Origin: Kitasatospora sp. MAA19
GTDB taxonomy: Bacteria; Actinomycetota; Actinomycetes; Streptomycetales; Streptomycetaceae
Assembly: GCF_029894125.1 (NCBI RefSeq)
Contig: NZ_JARXYZ010000004.1
Span: forward strand, 310,001 to 374,000
Direction: 5' to 3'
DNA length: 64,000 bases
The notes under the pieces are model-generated. The model saw only the letters and a list, made by a program, of their open reading frames with translations, was not told the origin of the DNA and searched no databases. Positions 32,463 to 39,811 of this stretch are shown here, piece after piece (the stretch's first letter is position 1; each line of letters opens with the position of its first letter). The position numbers and the translations under genes are program-made.

Positions 32463-33304
32463 GATCGCCTCCGTCCGCGCGCACCCGGCGCGAGCGCGCC
32501 CTCGACGGCGGCGGCGCCCACCGGCACCGGCTCCTCCGAGCCGCCACGGCGCTCGCGCCCGGGGGCGGAGCCGGGGGCGCGGTGCTTGAGCGCGGCGCGC
32601 AGGTGCGAGCGGCCGCGGTGGATGCGGCTGCGGACGGTGCCGAGCTTGACGCCCAGCGTGGCGGCGATCTCCTCGTAGGACAGGCCCTCGATGTCGCAGA
32701 GCACCACGGCGGCCCGGAACTCCGGGGCGAGGGTGTCCAGGGCGTGCTGCACGTCGGCGTCGAAGTGGGTGTCGCTGAAGTGCTGGGCCGGGCTGGGCTC
32801 GCGGGAGGCGAGCCGCTCGGCCGCGTCCTCGCCGAGCGCGTCGAAGCGGATGCGCTGGCGGCGGCGGACCATGTCCAGGAACAGGTTGGTGGTGATCCGG
32901 TGCAGCCAGCCCTCGAACGTGCCGGGGGTGTAGGTCGACAGCGAACGGAACACCCGGACGAAGACCTCCTGGGTGAGGTCCTCGGCGTCGTGCTGGTTGC
33001 CCGTCAGACGGTAGGCGAGGCGGTAGACGCGGGCGCTGTGCGCCTCGACGATCTCCTCCCAGGAGGGCGGAGTCCAGGTCTGCGCGTCGGGGCCCTCGGT
33101 GAAGGTCGCGAGGGCGGGGGCCTCGGTGGTACCGGCGGCCGGCGTTTCGGCGGCGGGCTGGTCCAGGTCGGAGTGCGCAGGCTGGTTCATCACGGGCTTC
33201 GGCGTACGGGCCGACGCGGTGCCGCGGGTGTGCCGCCGCACGGGGACGTCGCCCTCGGCCACACCTCCTCGGTCGGCTCTTCTGCCCAGCAGGGCCACCA
33301 CCAT
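32459..33304 (-). CDS. ECF RNA polymerase sigma factor (mycobacterial SigE-like)
   Basis: About 281 residues. An N-terminal extension (with [20 protein letters not shown]) precedes region 2 ([37 protein letters not shown]) and region 4 ([40 protein letters not shown]). The C-terminus is Arg/Gly-rich. The ATG at 33304 follows GTGAGGTGG; internal starts, such as the MNQPAH methionine, are possible. It is translationally coupled to the anti-sigma gene and transcribed towards tatB. An ECF-type promoter motif lies upstream, suggesting autoregulation. Orthology to mycobacterial SigE is based on sequence plus the neighbours anti-sigma, tatB, mrp and the divergent O-methyltransferase. Confidence 0.92.
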   Translation of the reverse strand: MVVALLGRRADRGGVAEGDVPVRRHTRGTASARTPKPVMNQPAHSDLDQPAAETPAAGTTEAPALATFTEGPDAQTWTPPSWEEIVEAHSARVYRLAYRLTGNQHDAEDLTQEVFVRVFRSLSTYTPGTFEGWLHRITTNLFLDMVRRRQRIRFDALGEDAAERLASREPSPAQHFSDTHFDADVQHALDTLAPEFRAAVVLCDIEGLSYEEIAATLGVKLGTVRSRIHRGRSHLRAALKHRAPGSAPGRERRGGSEEPVPVGAAAVEGALAPGARGRRRS

Positions 33305-33371
33305 ATCCACCTCACCCGTCAAGCCCGGATAAAAGTGCCCGGGAGGTCTCCCGTACCCGGTCCTTGGTGAC

Positions 33372-33397
33372 AACGGCCCGCCGCCGTACGCGGTTCC
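33372..33397 (-). promoter_or_regulatory. ECF-type promoter GGAAC-N18-GTT upstream of the sigma gene
   Basis: Read on the minus strand, GGAAC (33397-33393) and GTT (33374-33372) are separated by exactly 18 bases. This matches the GGAAC-N18/19-GTT consensus of the SigE/SigH group. It lies 68 bases before the chosen sigma start. Positive autoregulation is inferred. Confidence 0.6.
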
Positions 33398-33502
33398 CGG
33401 TCGGCCAGTAATCTGTGCCAGGAAATATCGACTTCCCCCGGCACCGGGCTGTCACCCGGGGCTCCGAAAGAGGCAGCCATCAGCGAGTTCGGGCCCGCGC
33501 GC

Positions 33503-34111
33503 GTGGCCCTCGCCGACACCTACGTCGGCGAGGACGCGGTGTTGACCTACGCCCGGGCCCAGTCCGCGCGTACCGGGATACGGGCGATCGGGCCCAGCGG
33601 CGGGGCGTGCCTGCGGCTGCTGGCCGCCGCACTGGACGCCAAGGCGGTGGCCGAGATCGGCACCGGGACAGGTGTGTCCGGGGTGTACCTGCTGCGCGGG
33701 ATGCGGCCGGACGGCGTGCTCACCACGGTCGACTCGGAGCCGGTGCGCCAGCAGCTGGCCCGCGAGGCGTACCACGCGGCCGGGTTCGCGGCCAACCGCT
33801 CGCGGTTCATACCGGGTCGGGCGCTGGAGGTGCTGCCGCGGCTCGCCGACGGCCAGTACGACCTGGTGTTCTGCGACGGCGACCCGGCCGAGTCGCGGGA
33901 GTACCTGGCCGAGGCGCTGCGGCTGCTGCGGCCGGGCGGGATGGTCTGTTTCGAGGGGGTCTTCCAGGAGGGCCGACTGGCCGAGCCGGAGCTGCAGGAC
34001 CCGCAGACGGGCGCGGTACGCGACCTCGTCCAGGCCGTCCGGGAGAGTGAGGCGCTGCTGCCGGCACTCCTGCCGGTCTCGGACGGGCTGCTCTGCGCCG
34101 TCAAGCGCTAG
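33503..34111 (+). CDS. O-methyltransferase (SAM-dependent, Rv1220c-like)
   Basis: A class I methyltransferase of about 202 residues from this start. VALADTYVGEDAVLTYARAQ leads into the SAM-binding VAEIGTGTGVSGVYLLRGM; then LTTVDSEPVRQQ, YDLVFCDGDPAE and LLRPGGMVCFEGVF. It resembles catechol/caffeoyl-CoA-type O-methyltransferases. Substrate unknown. The GTG at 33503 has no ribosome site. An AAAGAGG sits seven bases before an in-frame ATC at 33479 that would add ISEFGPAR, so a rare ATC start is possible. It is divergent from the sigma factor gene, exactly as Rv1220c is from sigE in M. tuberculosis (memory). Confidence 0.88.
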   Translation: MALADTYVGEDAVLTYARAQSARTGIRAIGPSGGACLRLLAAALDAKAVAEIGTGTGVSGVYLLRGMRPDGVLTTVDSEPVRQQLAREAYHAAGFAANRSRFIPGRALEVLPRLADGQYDLVFCDGDPAESREYLAEALRLLRPGGMVCFEGVFQEGRLAEPELQDPQTGAVRDLVQAVRESEALLPALLPVSDGLLCAVKR

Positions 34112-34155
34112 CGGCCCGCCCGCGGGCGGCGGCCCTCAGACCGACCGCGGCCCAC

Positions 34156-34190
34156 GGGCCCGGACCCCGGAACGTCGCGGGGCCCGGGCC
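34156..34190. terminator. Hairpin between convergent O-methyltransferase and DUF3117 genes
   Basis: A 12-bp stem with one mismatch (34157-34168 with 34179-34190) and a 10-nt loop, 45 bases after the methyltransferase stop. Confidence 0.6.
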
Positions 34191-34252
34191 GACGTGACGT
34201 CGTACCCGGGCCCGGCAGCACATCTCCAGGAGATGACGAGCACCCGTTGCGG

Positions 34253-34420
34253 TCAGCCGCAGGCCTTCTTCAGGGCCTCGCCGAGCGCGTCGGCCTCGTC
34301 AGGCGTGAGCTCCACCACAAGGCGTCCGCCGCCTTCGAGCGGAACGCGCATGATGATGCCCCGTCCCTCTTTGGTGACTTCGAGCGGGCCGTCACCCGTC
34401 CGCGGCTTCATGGCCGCCAT
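34253..34420 (-). CDS. DUF3117 family small protein (55 residues)
   Basis: A short gene. The product begins AAMKPRTGDGPLEVTKEGRG, continues MRVPLEGGGRLVVELTPDEA and ends DALGEALKKACG. This is the highly conserved actinobacterial DUF3117 protein, compact and beta-rich; function unknown. The ATG at 34420 follows GGAAGGGG at good spacing and the TGA is at 34253. The codon usage is less GC-biased than its neighbours (GAA, AAA, CCT, CTT codons), unusual for a conserved gene here. In mycobacteria a similar small gene lies near tagA and glgA/glgC; no glg genes are present in this window. Confidence 0.9.
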   Translation of the reverse strand: MAAMKPRTGDGPLEVTKEGRGIIMRVPLEGGGRLVVELTPDEADALGEALKKACG

Positions 34421-34733
34421 GCTCGTTCCCCTTCCTGCAACCGCTCAGCTACGCACCGGCAGTCCGTCCACCGCCGGTATCGAACGCATTGATCGGAAGC
34501 CATTATCCCGCATGCCACGGCCTGATGACCAACATCACTCTCGGTGCAACATCGGCCGGACCGCCCCCAAGCGCCGCAATTGCCGTCATAAGCCCCGGCG
34601 TGGCGGCGGTGCGCACGTCGCCGGAAGGTGCGATACCTCACACTCCCCAGCCGGCCGGATGCTCCGGCATCCTGGCACACGACCGACACCGAGCCGAGAA
34701 CAACCGATCCGAGCACAAGGGAGCCCCTCGCCC
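34421..34733. other. 313-bp intergenic region between divergent DUF3117 and enoyl-CoA hydratase genes
   Basis: No gene is supported. It is AT-richer than its surroundings around 34490-34560 and should hold the promoters of both flanking genes. I did not find a convincing promoter pair or palindrome. Confidence 0.5.
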
Positions 34734-35534
34734 ATGTCCGATTCCGTGCTGTACGAGCTGGACGGCGGCCTGGCCGTCATCACCATCAACCGCCCGGAGG
34801 CGATGAACGCCCTGGACGTCGCGACCAAGGTCGCGCTGCGGGACGCCGTGGTCGCCGCGGCCGCGGACCCGGCGGTGCGCGCGGTGCTGCTGACCGGGGC
34901 CGGCGAGCGCGCGTTCTGCGTCGGGCAGGACCTGAACGAGCACCTGACGATGCTGAAGCGGGCCGAGGAGACCGGCGAGACCGCGCTGGGCACCGTCGCC
35001 GAGCACTACAACCCGTTGGTGCGGGCACTGGCCGGGATGCGCAAGCCGACCGTCGCCGCGGTCGGCGGGGTGGCGGCCGGCGCGGGCGCCTCGCTGGCCT
35101 TCGCCTGCGACTTCCGGATCCTCTCCGACCGGGCGGGCTTCAACACCGCCTTCGCCGGGATCGCCCTGACCGCCGACTCCGGCGCCTCCTGGACGCTGCC
35201 CCGGCTGGTCGGGCACGCCAAGGCCACCGAACTGCTGATGCTGCCCCGGACGGTGAAGGCCGCCGAGGCGATGGAGCTGGGCCTGGCCACCAGGGTGGTG
35301 CCGGCCGAGGAGTTCGCCGCCACCGCGCGGACCTTCGCCCGGGAGCTGGCCGAGGGCCCGACGCTGGCCTACGGCGCCATCAAGGAGTCGCTGGCGTACG
35401 GCGCTTCGCACTCGCTGGACGAACTGCTCGACAAGGAGGACGAGCTGCAGACCCTGGCCGGCGAGAGCGAGGACCACCGGATCGCGGTCCGCGCCTTCGT
35501 CGCCAAGGAGAAGCCCACGTACCTGGGCCGCTAG
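34734..35534 (+). CDS. Enoyl-CoA hydratase/isomerase family protein (PaaG/EchA-like)
   Basis: A 266-residue crotonase-fold enzyme. The start YELDGGLAVITINRPEAMNA is typical. The first oxyanion segment is GERAFCVGQDLNEHL, and the second is AVGGVAAGAGASLAFACDFR, then AGFNTAFAGIALTADSGASW. The Asp in TADSG matches the PaaG/ECI-type position rather than the two-glutamate hydratase pattern, so isomerase or ring-1,2-epoxyphenylacetyl-CoA-type chemistry is possible. The ATG follows AAGGGAG about 11 bases upstream. Its TAG stop overlaps that of the convergent glycosylase gene (CTAG). Confidence 0.87.
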   Translation: MSDSVLYELDGGLAVITINRPEAMNALDVATKVALRDAVVAAAADPAVRAVLLTGAGERAFCVGQDLNEHLTMLKRAEETGETALGTVAEHYNPLVRALAGMRKPTVAAVGGVAAGAGASLAFACDFRILSDRAGFNTAFAGIALTADSGASWTLPRLVGHAKATELLMLPRTVKAAEAMELGLATRVVPAEEFAATARTFARELAEGPTLAYGAIKESLAYGASHSLDELLDKEDELQTLAGESEDHRIAVRAFVAKEKPTYLGR

Positions 35535-36136
35535 CGCTCGTCCCCGCGGGTCCCGGCGGTGCGGACGTGGCAGTCCGCCAGGTGGTCGTCGACCAGGCCG
35601 CAGGCCTGCATCAGGGCGTAGGCGGTGGTCGGGCCGACGAAGCGGAAGCCCTCCTTCTTCAGGGCCTTCGCGAGCGCGGTCGACTCGGGCGTGACGGCCG
35701 GCACCTCCCCCAGCGTGCGGGGGGCCGGCCGGTCCGGGGCGGCGGCGAACCGCCAGATCAGCGCGTCCAGGCCGCCGTCCAGGTCGCGGGCGACCTTGGC
35801 GTTGGCGATCGACGCCTCGATCTTGGCCCGGTTGCGGATGATGCCGGCGTCGGCGAGCAGCCGCTCCACGTCCGCCTCGCCGAACTCGGCGACCTTGGCG
35901 ATCTCGAAGCCGGCGAACGCGGACCGGAAGCCCTCCCGGCGGCGCAGGATGGTCAGCCAGGACAGTCCGGACTGGAAGGCCTCCAGGCAGACCCGCTCGA
36001 ACAGGGCGTCGTCGCCGTGCACCGGGCGGCCCCACTCGGTGTCGTGGTAGAGCCGGTAGTCGTCCGTCGACTCGCCCCAGGCGCAGCGGCGCAGGCCGTC
36101 CGCGCCGAGCACCGCGCCCTCGACCGGAACACTCAT
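35531..36136 (-). CDS. tag: DNA-3-methyladenine glycosylase I
   Basis: A 201-residue HhH-superfamily base-excision enzyme that removes 3-methyladenine from DNA. RRCAWGESTDDYRLYHDTEW opens the protein with the zinc-ligand Cys and a conserved Tyr/His/Trp set; SGLSWLTILRRREGFRSAFA, RLLADAGIIRNRAKIEASIA and KKEGFRFVGPTTAYALMQA follow, and the zinc His/Cys pair appears in DDHLADCHVR. All family landmarks are present. The ATG of MSVPVEGAV at 36136 follows GAGGTGGGC; the longer frame lacks a site. The stop shares three bases with the convergent hydratase stop. In M. tuberculosis tagA lies in the same folP2 neighbourhood. Confidence 0.94.
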   Translation of the reverse strand: MSVPVEGAVLGADGLRRCAWGESTDDYRLYHDTEWGRPVHGDDALFERVCLEAFQSGLSWLTILRRREGFRSAFAGFEIAKVAEFGEADVERLLADAGIIRNRAKIEASIANAKVARDLDGGLDALIWRFAAAPDRPAPRTLGEVPAVTPESTALAKALKKEGFRFVGPTTAYALMQACGLVDDHLADCHVRTAGTRGDER

Positions 36137-36209
36137 GCGCCCACCTCGCTGCGCTCGGCAGGGGCAATCGCCCACACGCACCTCACGATGACGAGCCCAC
36201 CCCGTTCGC

Positions 36210-36632
36210 TCACTGGTCCCCCACCGGCTTCGCGTCCTCGGGCTGCTTGGTGAGCGCGACGGCCGGCTCGACCACCTTCGCGAACTCCTCCAGGCCGGGC
36301 AGCGGTTCGGCGCCGGCGTCCGGGCCGTTGGTCGCCTCGACCGCGCCGCGCAGGTGGGCGGCGGCCTCCAGTTCGGCGATCCGCGAGTCGCGGTAGGCGA
36401 GTTCGGCGCCGAGGCGGTCCAGGACGTCGTCGACCTCGTCCATCCGGTAGCCGCGGACGGCCATCGGCAGCCGCAGGTCGTCCACGTCCGCCTTGCTCAA
36501 CGGACGGTCCTGCGGCAGCCGGGCGGCGATGCGGTCCTGCACCGCCTCCGGCATCGAGCCGCCCCCGCCGAGCGCCACCAGCGCGGCGCCGCCCACCACG
36601 ACGGCCATGGCGACCACGATCACCCAGAACAC
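36210..36632 (-). CDS. DivIVA-domain membrane-anchored protein
   Basis: A 140-residue protein. One N-terminal helix (FWVIVVAMAVVVGGAALVAL) anchors it in the membrane. The short motif DDLRLPMAVRGYRMDEVDDV is a DivIVA-like segment (compare FxxxxRGYDxxEVDxFL). A short coiled region (LGAELAYRDSRIAELEAAAH) and an acidic Pro/Ala-rich tail follow. The GTG at 36632 follows GGGAGGA. The next gene on the same strand is tag, 73 bp away. It is divergent from the FolP2-like gene. A role in cell-pole or septum organisation is suggested by the domain but not shown. Confidence 0.8.
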   Translation of the reverse strand: MFWVIVVAMAVVVGGAALVALGGGGSMPEAVQDRIAARLPQDRPLSKADVDDLRLPMAVRGYRMDEVDDVLDRLGAELAYRDSRIAELEAAAHLRGAVEATNGPDAGAEPLPGLEEFAKVVEPAVALTKQPEDAKPVGDQ

Positions 36633-36759
36633 GAGCTGTCCTCCCGAACTCCCGGCCGGCCTGCTGCGAAGTGCCCACGACCAAACTGATCATGACAGCA
36701 TGGTCCCTGTGAGGCCGGGGGCCATCATCGCACCCGCAGCAGCTGTGGAGGAGACATCG

Positions 36760-37623
36760 GTGGCACTGCGCCTGGGACCGCGGGAATTCGGCGACGACGA
36801 GCTGGTGATCATGGCGATCGTCAACCGGACACCGGACTCGTTCTTCGACAAGGGTGCCACCTTCGCGGACGAGGCCGCGTTCGCCGCCGCCGACCGCGCG
36901 ATGGCCGAGGGTGCGGCGATCCTGGACATCGGCGGGGTGAAGGCCGGGCCCGGCGACGAGGTCACGGTGGAGGAGGAGCTGCGACGCACCGTGCCGTTCG
37001 TGGCCGAGCTGCGCAAGCGCCACCCGGAGGCCGTGATCAGCGTGGACACCTGGCGGCACGAGGTCGGCGAGGCGGTCTGCGCGGCGGGCGCCGACCTGCT
37101 GAACGACGCCTGGGGCGGGGTGGACCCGAAGCTCGCCGAGGTGGCCGCGCGCCACGACGTCGGGCTGGTCTGCACGCACGCGGGCGGCGCCGAGCCGCGC
37201 ACCCGGCCGCACCGGGTCGGCTACCAGGACGTGATGGCGGACATCCTGCGGGTGACCATCGGCCTGGCCGAGCGGGCGGTGGGGCTGGGCGTGCGGCGGG
37301 ACGCGGTGATCATCGACCCCGGGCACGACTTCGGCAAGAACACCCGGCACTCGCTGGAGGCCACCCGGCGGCTGCCGGAGATGACCGCGACCGGCTTCCC
37401 GGTGCTGGTCTCGCTGTCCAACAAGGACTTCGTCGGCGAGACGCTGGACCGGCCGGTGAACGAGCGGTTGCTCGGCACCCTGGCCACCACGGCGGTCTCG
37501 GCCTGGCTGGGCGCGCAGGTCTACCGGGTGCACCAGGTCGCGGAGACCCGCCAGGTGCTGGACATGGTCGCCTCGATCCGGGGCACCCGCCCCCCGGCGG
37601 TCGCCCGCCGGGGGCTGGCGTAG
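36760..37623 (+). CDS. folP2: Dihydropteroate synthase family protein (FolP2-like)
   Basis: A 287-residue TIM-barrel protein. VIMAIVNRTPDSFFDKGATF, AAILDIGGVKAGPGDEV, ISVDTWRHEV, LLNDAWGGVDPKLAE and the C-terminal VYRVHQVAETRQVLDMVASI are DHPS-family landmarks. The canonical N-terminal NVTPDSFSDGG reads NRTPDSFFDKG, and the GGxS(T)RPG loop reads GGVKAGPG. Both changes mark the FolP2 type, which in mycobacteria lacks detectable DHPS activity. Its true role is unknown. The GTG at 36760 has an ideal GGAGGAGA ribosome site; upstream in-frame starts (36712, 36703) are weaker. It is divergent from the DivIVA-like gene. Confidence 0.88.
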   Translation: MALRLGPREFGDDELVIMAIVNRTPDSFFDKGATFADEAAFAAADRAMAEGAAILDIGGVKAGPGDEVTVEEELRRTVPFVAELRKRHPEAVISVDTWRHEVGEAVCAAGADLLNDAWGGVDPKLAEVAARHDVGLVCTHAGGAEPRTRPHRVGYQDVMADILRVTIGLAERAVGLGVRRDAVIIDPGHDFGKNTRHSLEATRRLPEMTATGFPVLVSLSNKDFVGETLDRPVNERLLGTLATTAVSAWLGAQVYRVHQVAETRQVLDMVASIRGTRPPAVARRGLA

Positions 37624-37639
37624 GGCCTGCCGGCCCTAC
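37620..37639. terminator. Hairpin between convergent folP2-like and LOG genes
   Basis: A perfect 8-bp stem (GTAGGGCC with GGCCCTAC) and a TGCC loop. The left arm includes the folP2 stop codon. Confidence 0.65.
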
Positions 37640-37656
37640 GGTCCTGGCTCTCGGTC

Positions 37657-38466
37657 CTAGATCTCGTTCACCGGCCGGCGGGCGTCGGCGAGGATCTTCA
37701 TGACCTCGTCGATCTCGTCGGTGATGTGGAACAGCTCCAGGTCGTGCTGGGCCGCCTTGCCCTGCGCGACCAGGGTGTGCTTCAGCCACTCGTAGAGGCC
37801 GCCCCAGTACGCGCTGCCGAAGAGGATCACCGGGAAGCGGGTGACCTTCTTCGTCTGCACCAGGGTGAGCGCCTCGAACAGCTCGTCCAGCGTGCCGAGC
37901 CCGCCGGGCAGGACCACGAAGCCCTGGGAGTACTTCACGAACATCGTCTTGCGGACGAAGAAATAACGGAAGTTCAGCCCGAGGTCGACGAACTCGTTGA
38001 GGCCCTGCTCGAAGGGCAGCTCGATGCCGAGCCCGACACTGAGGCCGCCGGCCTCGGAGGCGCCGCGGTTGGCGGCCTCCATGGCGCCCGGTCCGCCGCC
38101 GGTGATCACCGCGTAGCCGGCCTCGGCGAGGGCCCGGCCGATGGCCACGCCGGCCTCGTACTCGGGCGAGTCGACCGGGGTCCGGGCGGAGCCGAAGACG
38201 CTGATCGCGGCGGGGAGTTCGGCGAGGGCGCCGAAGCCCTCGACGAACTCGGAGGTGATCCGCAGCACCCGCCACGGATCGGTGTGCAGCCAGTCGGTCG
38301 GGCCGGTGGTGTCCAGCAGTCGCTGGTCCGTGGTGCTCGTGCCGACCTGGTCCCGGCGCACCAGCACCGGGCCCTTCTGCTTCTCGGGCCAGGCCTTCGT
38401 CTTCCGCGGCACGCCGACCTGCTCGGGGCCGTGTCCGTAGTGCTTTTCGTCTCCTGTGCCTGTCAT
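37657..38466 (-). CDS. LOG-family Rossmann-fold protein (TIGR00730)
   Basis: A 269-residue protein of the lysine-decarboxylase-like/LOG family. ISVFGSARTPVDSPEYEAGV, VITGGGPGAMEAANRGASEA and the signature VLPGGLGTLDELFEALTLVQ are present. Family members hydrolyse nucleoside 5'-monophosphates to free base and ribose 5-phosphate, including the last step of cytokinin production; the Arg and Glu residues of the PGGxGTxxE motif are present. The N-terminal 60 residues are charged and longer than in plant LOGs. The ATG at 38466 opens the protein. It is on the same strand as dapE but separated from it by a terminator. Rv1205 in M. tuberculosis is the positional counterpart (memory). Confidence 0.9.
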   Translation of the reverse strand: MTGTGDEKHYGHGPEQVGVPRKTKAWPEKQKGPVLVRRDQVGTSTTDQRLLDTTGPTDWLHTDPWRVLRITSEFVEGFGALAELPAAISVFGSARTPVDSPEYEAGVAIGRALAEAGYAVITGGGPGAMEAANRGASEAGGLSVGLGIELPFEQGLNEFVDLGLNFRYFFVRKTMFVKYSQGFVVLPGGLGTLDELFEALTLVQTKKVTRFPVILFGSAYWGGLYEWLKHTLVAQGKAAQHDLELFHITDEIDEVMKILADARRPVNEI

Positions 38467-38546
38467 GACGAAACCCTACGCCTGGCGATCCCCGATTTCA
38501 GGCAACAGGAGAAGGTCGGTTGGACGACCGGAAGATGGCGTTCAGC

Positions 38547-38579
38547 CGATGGGCGGCCGGTTGGGCCGGCCGCCCGTCG
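38547..38579 (-). terminator. Hairpin terminator downstream of dapE
   Basis: A 10-bp core stem (38551-38560 with 38566-38575), extendable to about 14 bp with one T-G pair, just beyond the dapE stop. Confidence 0.75.
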
Positions 38580-38589
38580 GCCCGGCGCC

Positions 38590-39666
38590 TCAGCTGGTCA
38601 GCCAGGTCCGCAGCCGGTCCTCGGTCTCGGTGATGGCGCTCAGCGAGCAGTGCTCGTCCCGCTTGTGCGCGAGGTTCGGGTCGCCGGGGCCGTAGTTGAC
38701 CGCCGGGACGCCCAGCGCGCTGAACCGGGCGACGTCGGTCCAGCCGAACTTCGCCCGGGCCTGGCCGCCGGTGGCCGCCAGGAAGGCCTGCGCGGCCGGC
38801 TGGGAGAGCCCGGGCAGCGCGCCCGGGGCGAAGTCGGTGACGGTCAGCTCGAAGCCGTTGAAGACCTCGCGCACGTGCTTCTCCGCGTCCTCCTCGCTGC
38901 GGTCCGGCGCGTAGCGGAAGTTGACCGTGACGACGCACTCGTCCGGGATGACGTTGCCGGCCACGCCACCGTCGATCCGGACCGCGTTCAGGCCCTCGCG
39001 GTACTCCAGGCCGTCGATCTCCACCTGGCGCGGCCGGTAGTCCGCGAGCCGGGTGAGCACCTCGGCGGCGTGGTGGATGGCGTTGTCGCCGAGCCAGCTG
39101 CGGGCCGCGTGCGCGCGCACGCCGGTGAGCCGGATCTGCGCCCGCAGGGTGCCCTGGCAGCCGCCCTCGACGACCGCGCCGCTCGGCTCCATCAGGACCG
39201 CGAAGTCGCCGGCCAGCCACTCCGGGTGCTCCGCGGCGAGGTGGCCGAGGCCGTTGCGGTGGGCCTCCACCTCCTCGCAGTCGTAGAACACGAAGGTGAG
39301 GTCGCGGTTGGGTTCGGGCAGGGTGGCGGCGAGCCGCAGCTGGACGGCGACGCCGGACTTCATGTCCGAGGTGCCGCAGCCGTAGAGCAGGTCCCCCTCG
39401 ACGCGGGAGGGCAGGTTGTCGGCGATCGGCACGGTGTCCAGGTGGCCGGCGAGCAGGACCCGCTCGGGGCGGCCGAGGGTGGTGCGGGCGACCACGTTGT
39501 TGCCGTACCGGTCGACGGTCAGGTGCGGGTAGCCGCGCAGGGCGGCCTCCACGGCGTCGGCGAGCGCCTGCTCGTCGCCGCTCACCGACGGGAAGTCGAC
39601 GAGCCGGGCGGTCAGCGCGCCGCCGTCGAGAGTGAGGTCCAGGGGCGTCGTGTTCGGGCTGCTCAT
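38590..39666 (-). CDS. dapE: Succinyl-diaminopimelate desuccinylase
   Basis: A 358-residue M20-family metallohydrolase that releases succinate from N-succinyl-LL-diaminopimelate in the succinylase branch of lysine/meso-DAP synthesis, feeding peptidoglycan. Metal-site motifs are [49 protein letters not shown] (catalytic Glu pair), [20 protein letters not shown] and HKRDEHCSL near the C-terminus (last His ligand). The length is typical of the actinobacterial DapE. The ATG is at 39666. DapC, the preceding transaminase step, is encoded about 2.3 kb away at 41973, so two consecutive pathway steps are in this window. Confidence 0.94.
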   Translation of the reverse strand: MSSPNTTPLDLTLDGGALTARLVDFPSVSGDEQALADAVEAALRGYPHLTVDRYGNNVVARTTLGRPERVLLAGHLDTVPIADNLPSRVEGDLLYGCGTSDMKSGVAVQLRLAATLPEPNRDLTFVFYDCEEVEAHRNGLGHLAAEHPEWLAGDFAVLMEPSGAVVEGGCQGTLRAQIRLTGVRAHAARSWLGDNAIHHAAEVLTRLADYRPRQVEIDGLEYREGLNAVRIDGGVAGNVIPDECVVTVNFRYAPDRSEEDAEKHVREVFNGFELTVTDFAPGALPGLSQPAAQAFLAATGGQARAKFGWTDVARFSALGVPAVNYGPGDPNLAHKRDEHCSLSAITETEDRLRTWLTS

Positions 39667-39811
39667 GGCGCCAGCCTAGTCGTCGCGTTGTGTGGCCCGT
39701 GTGGCTGTTCTGTGACACGGAACGTGACGGCCAACGGCAACCGGGTGGCGCCGCTCACCCGTCCGAGTGGGTACGGTGTCGGATCAAGAAGCAGGCGCGA
39801 GAGGGGCGACG

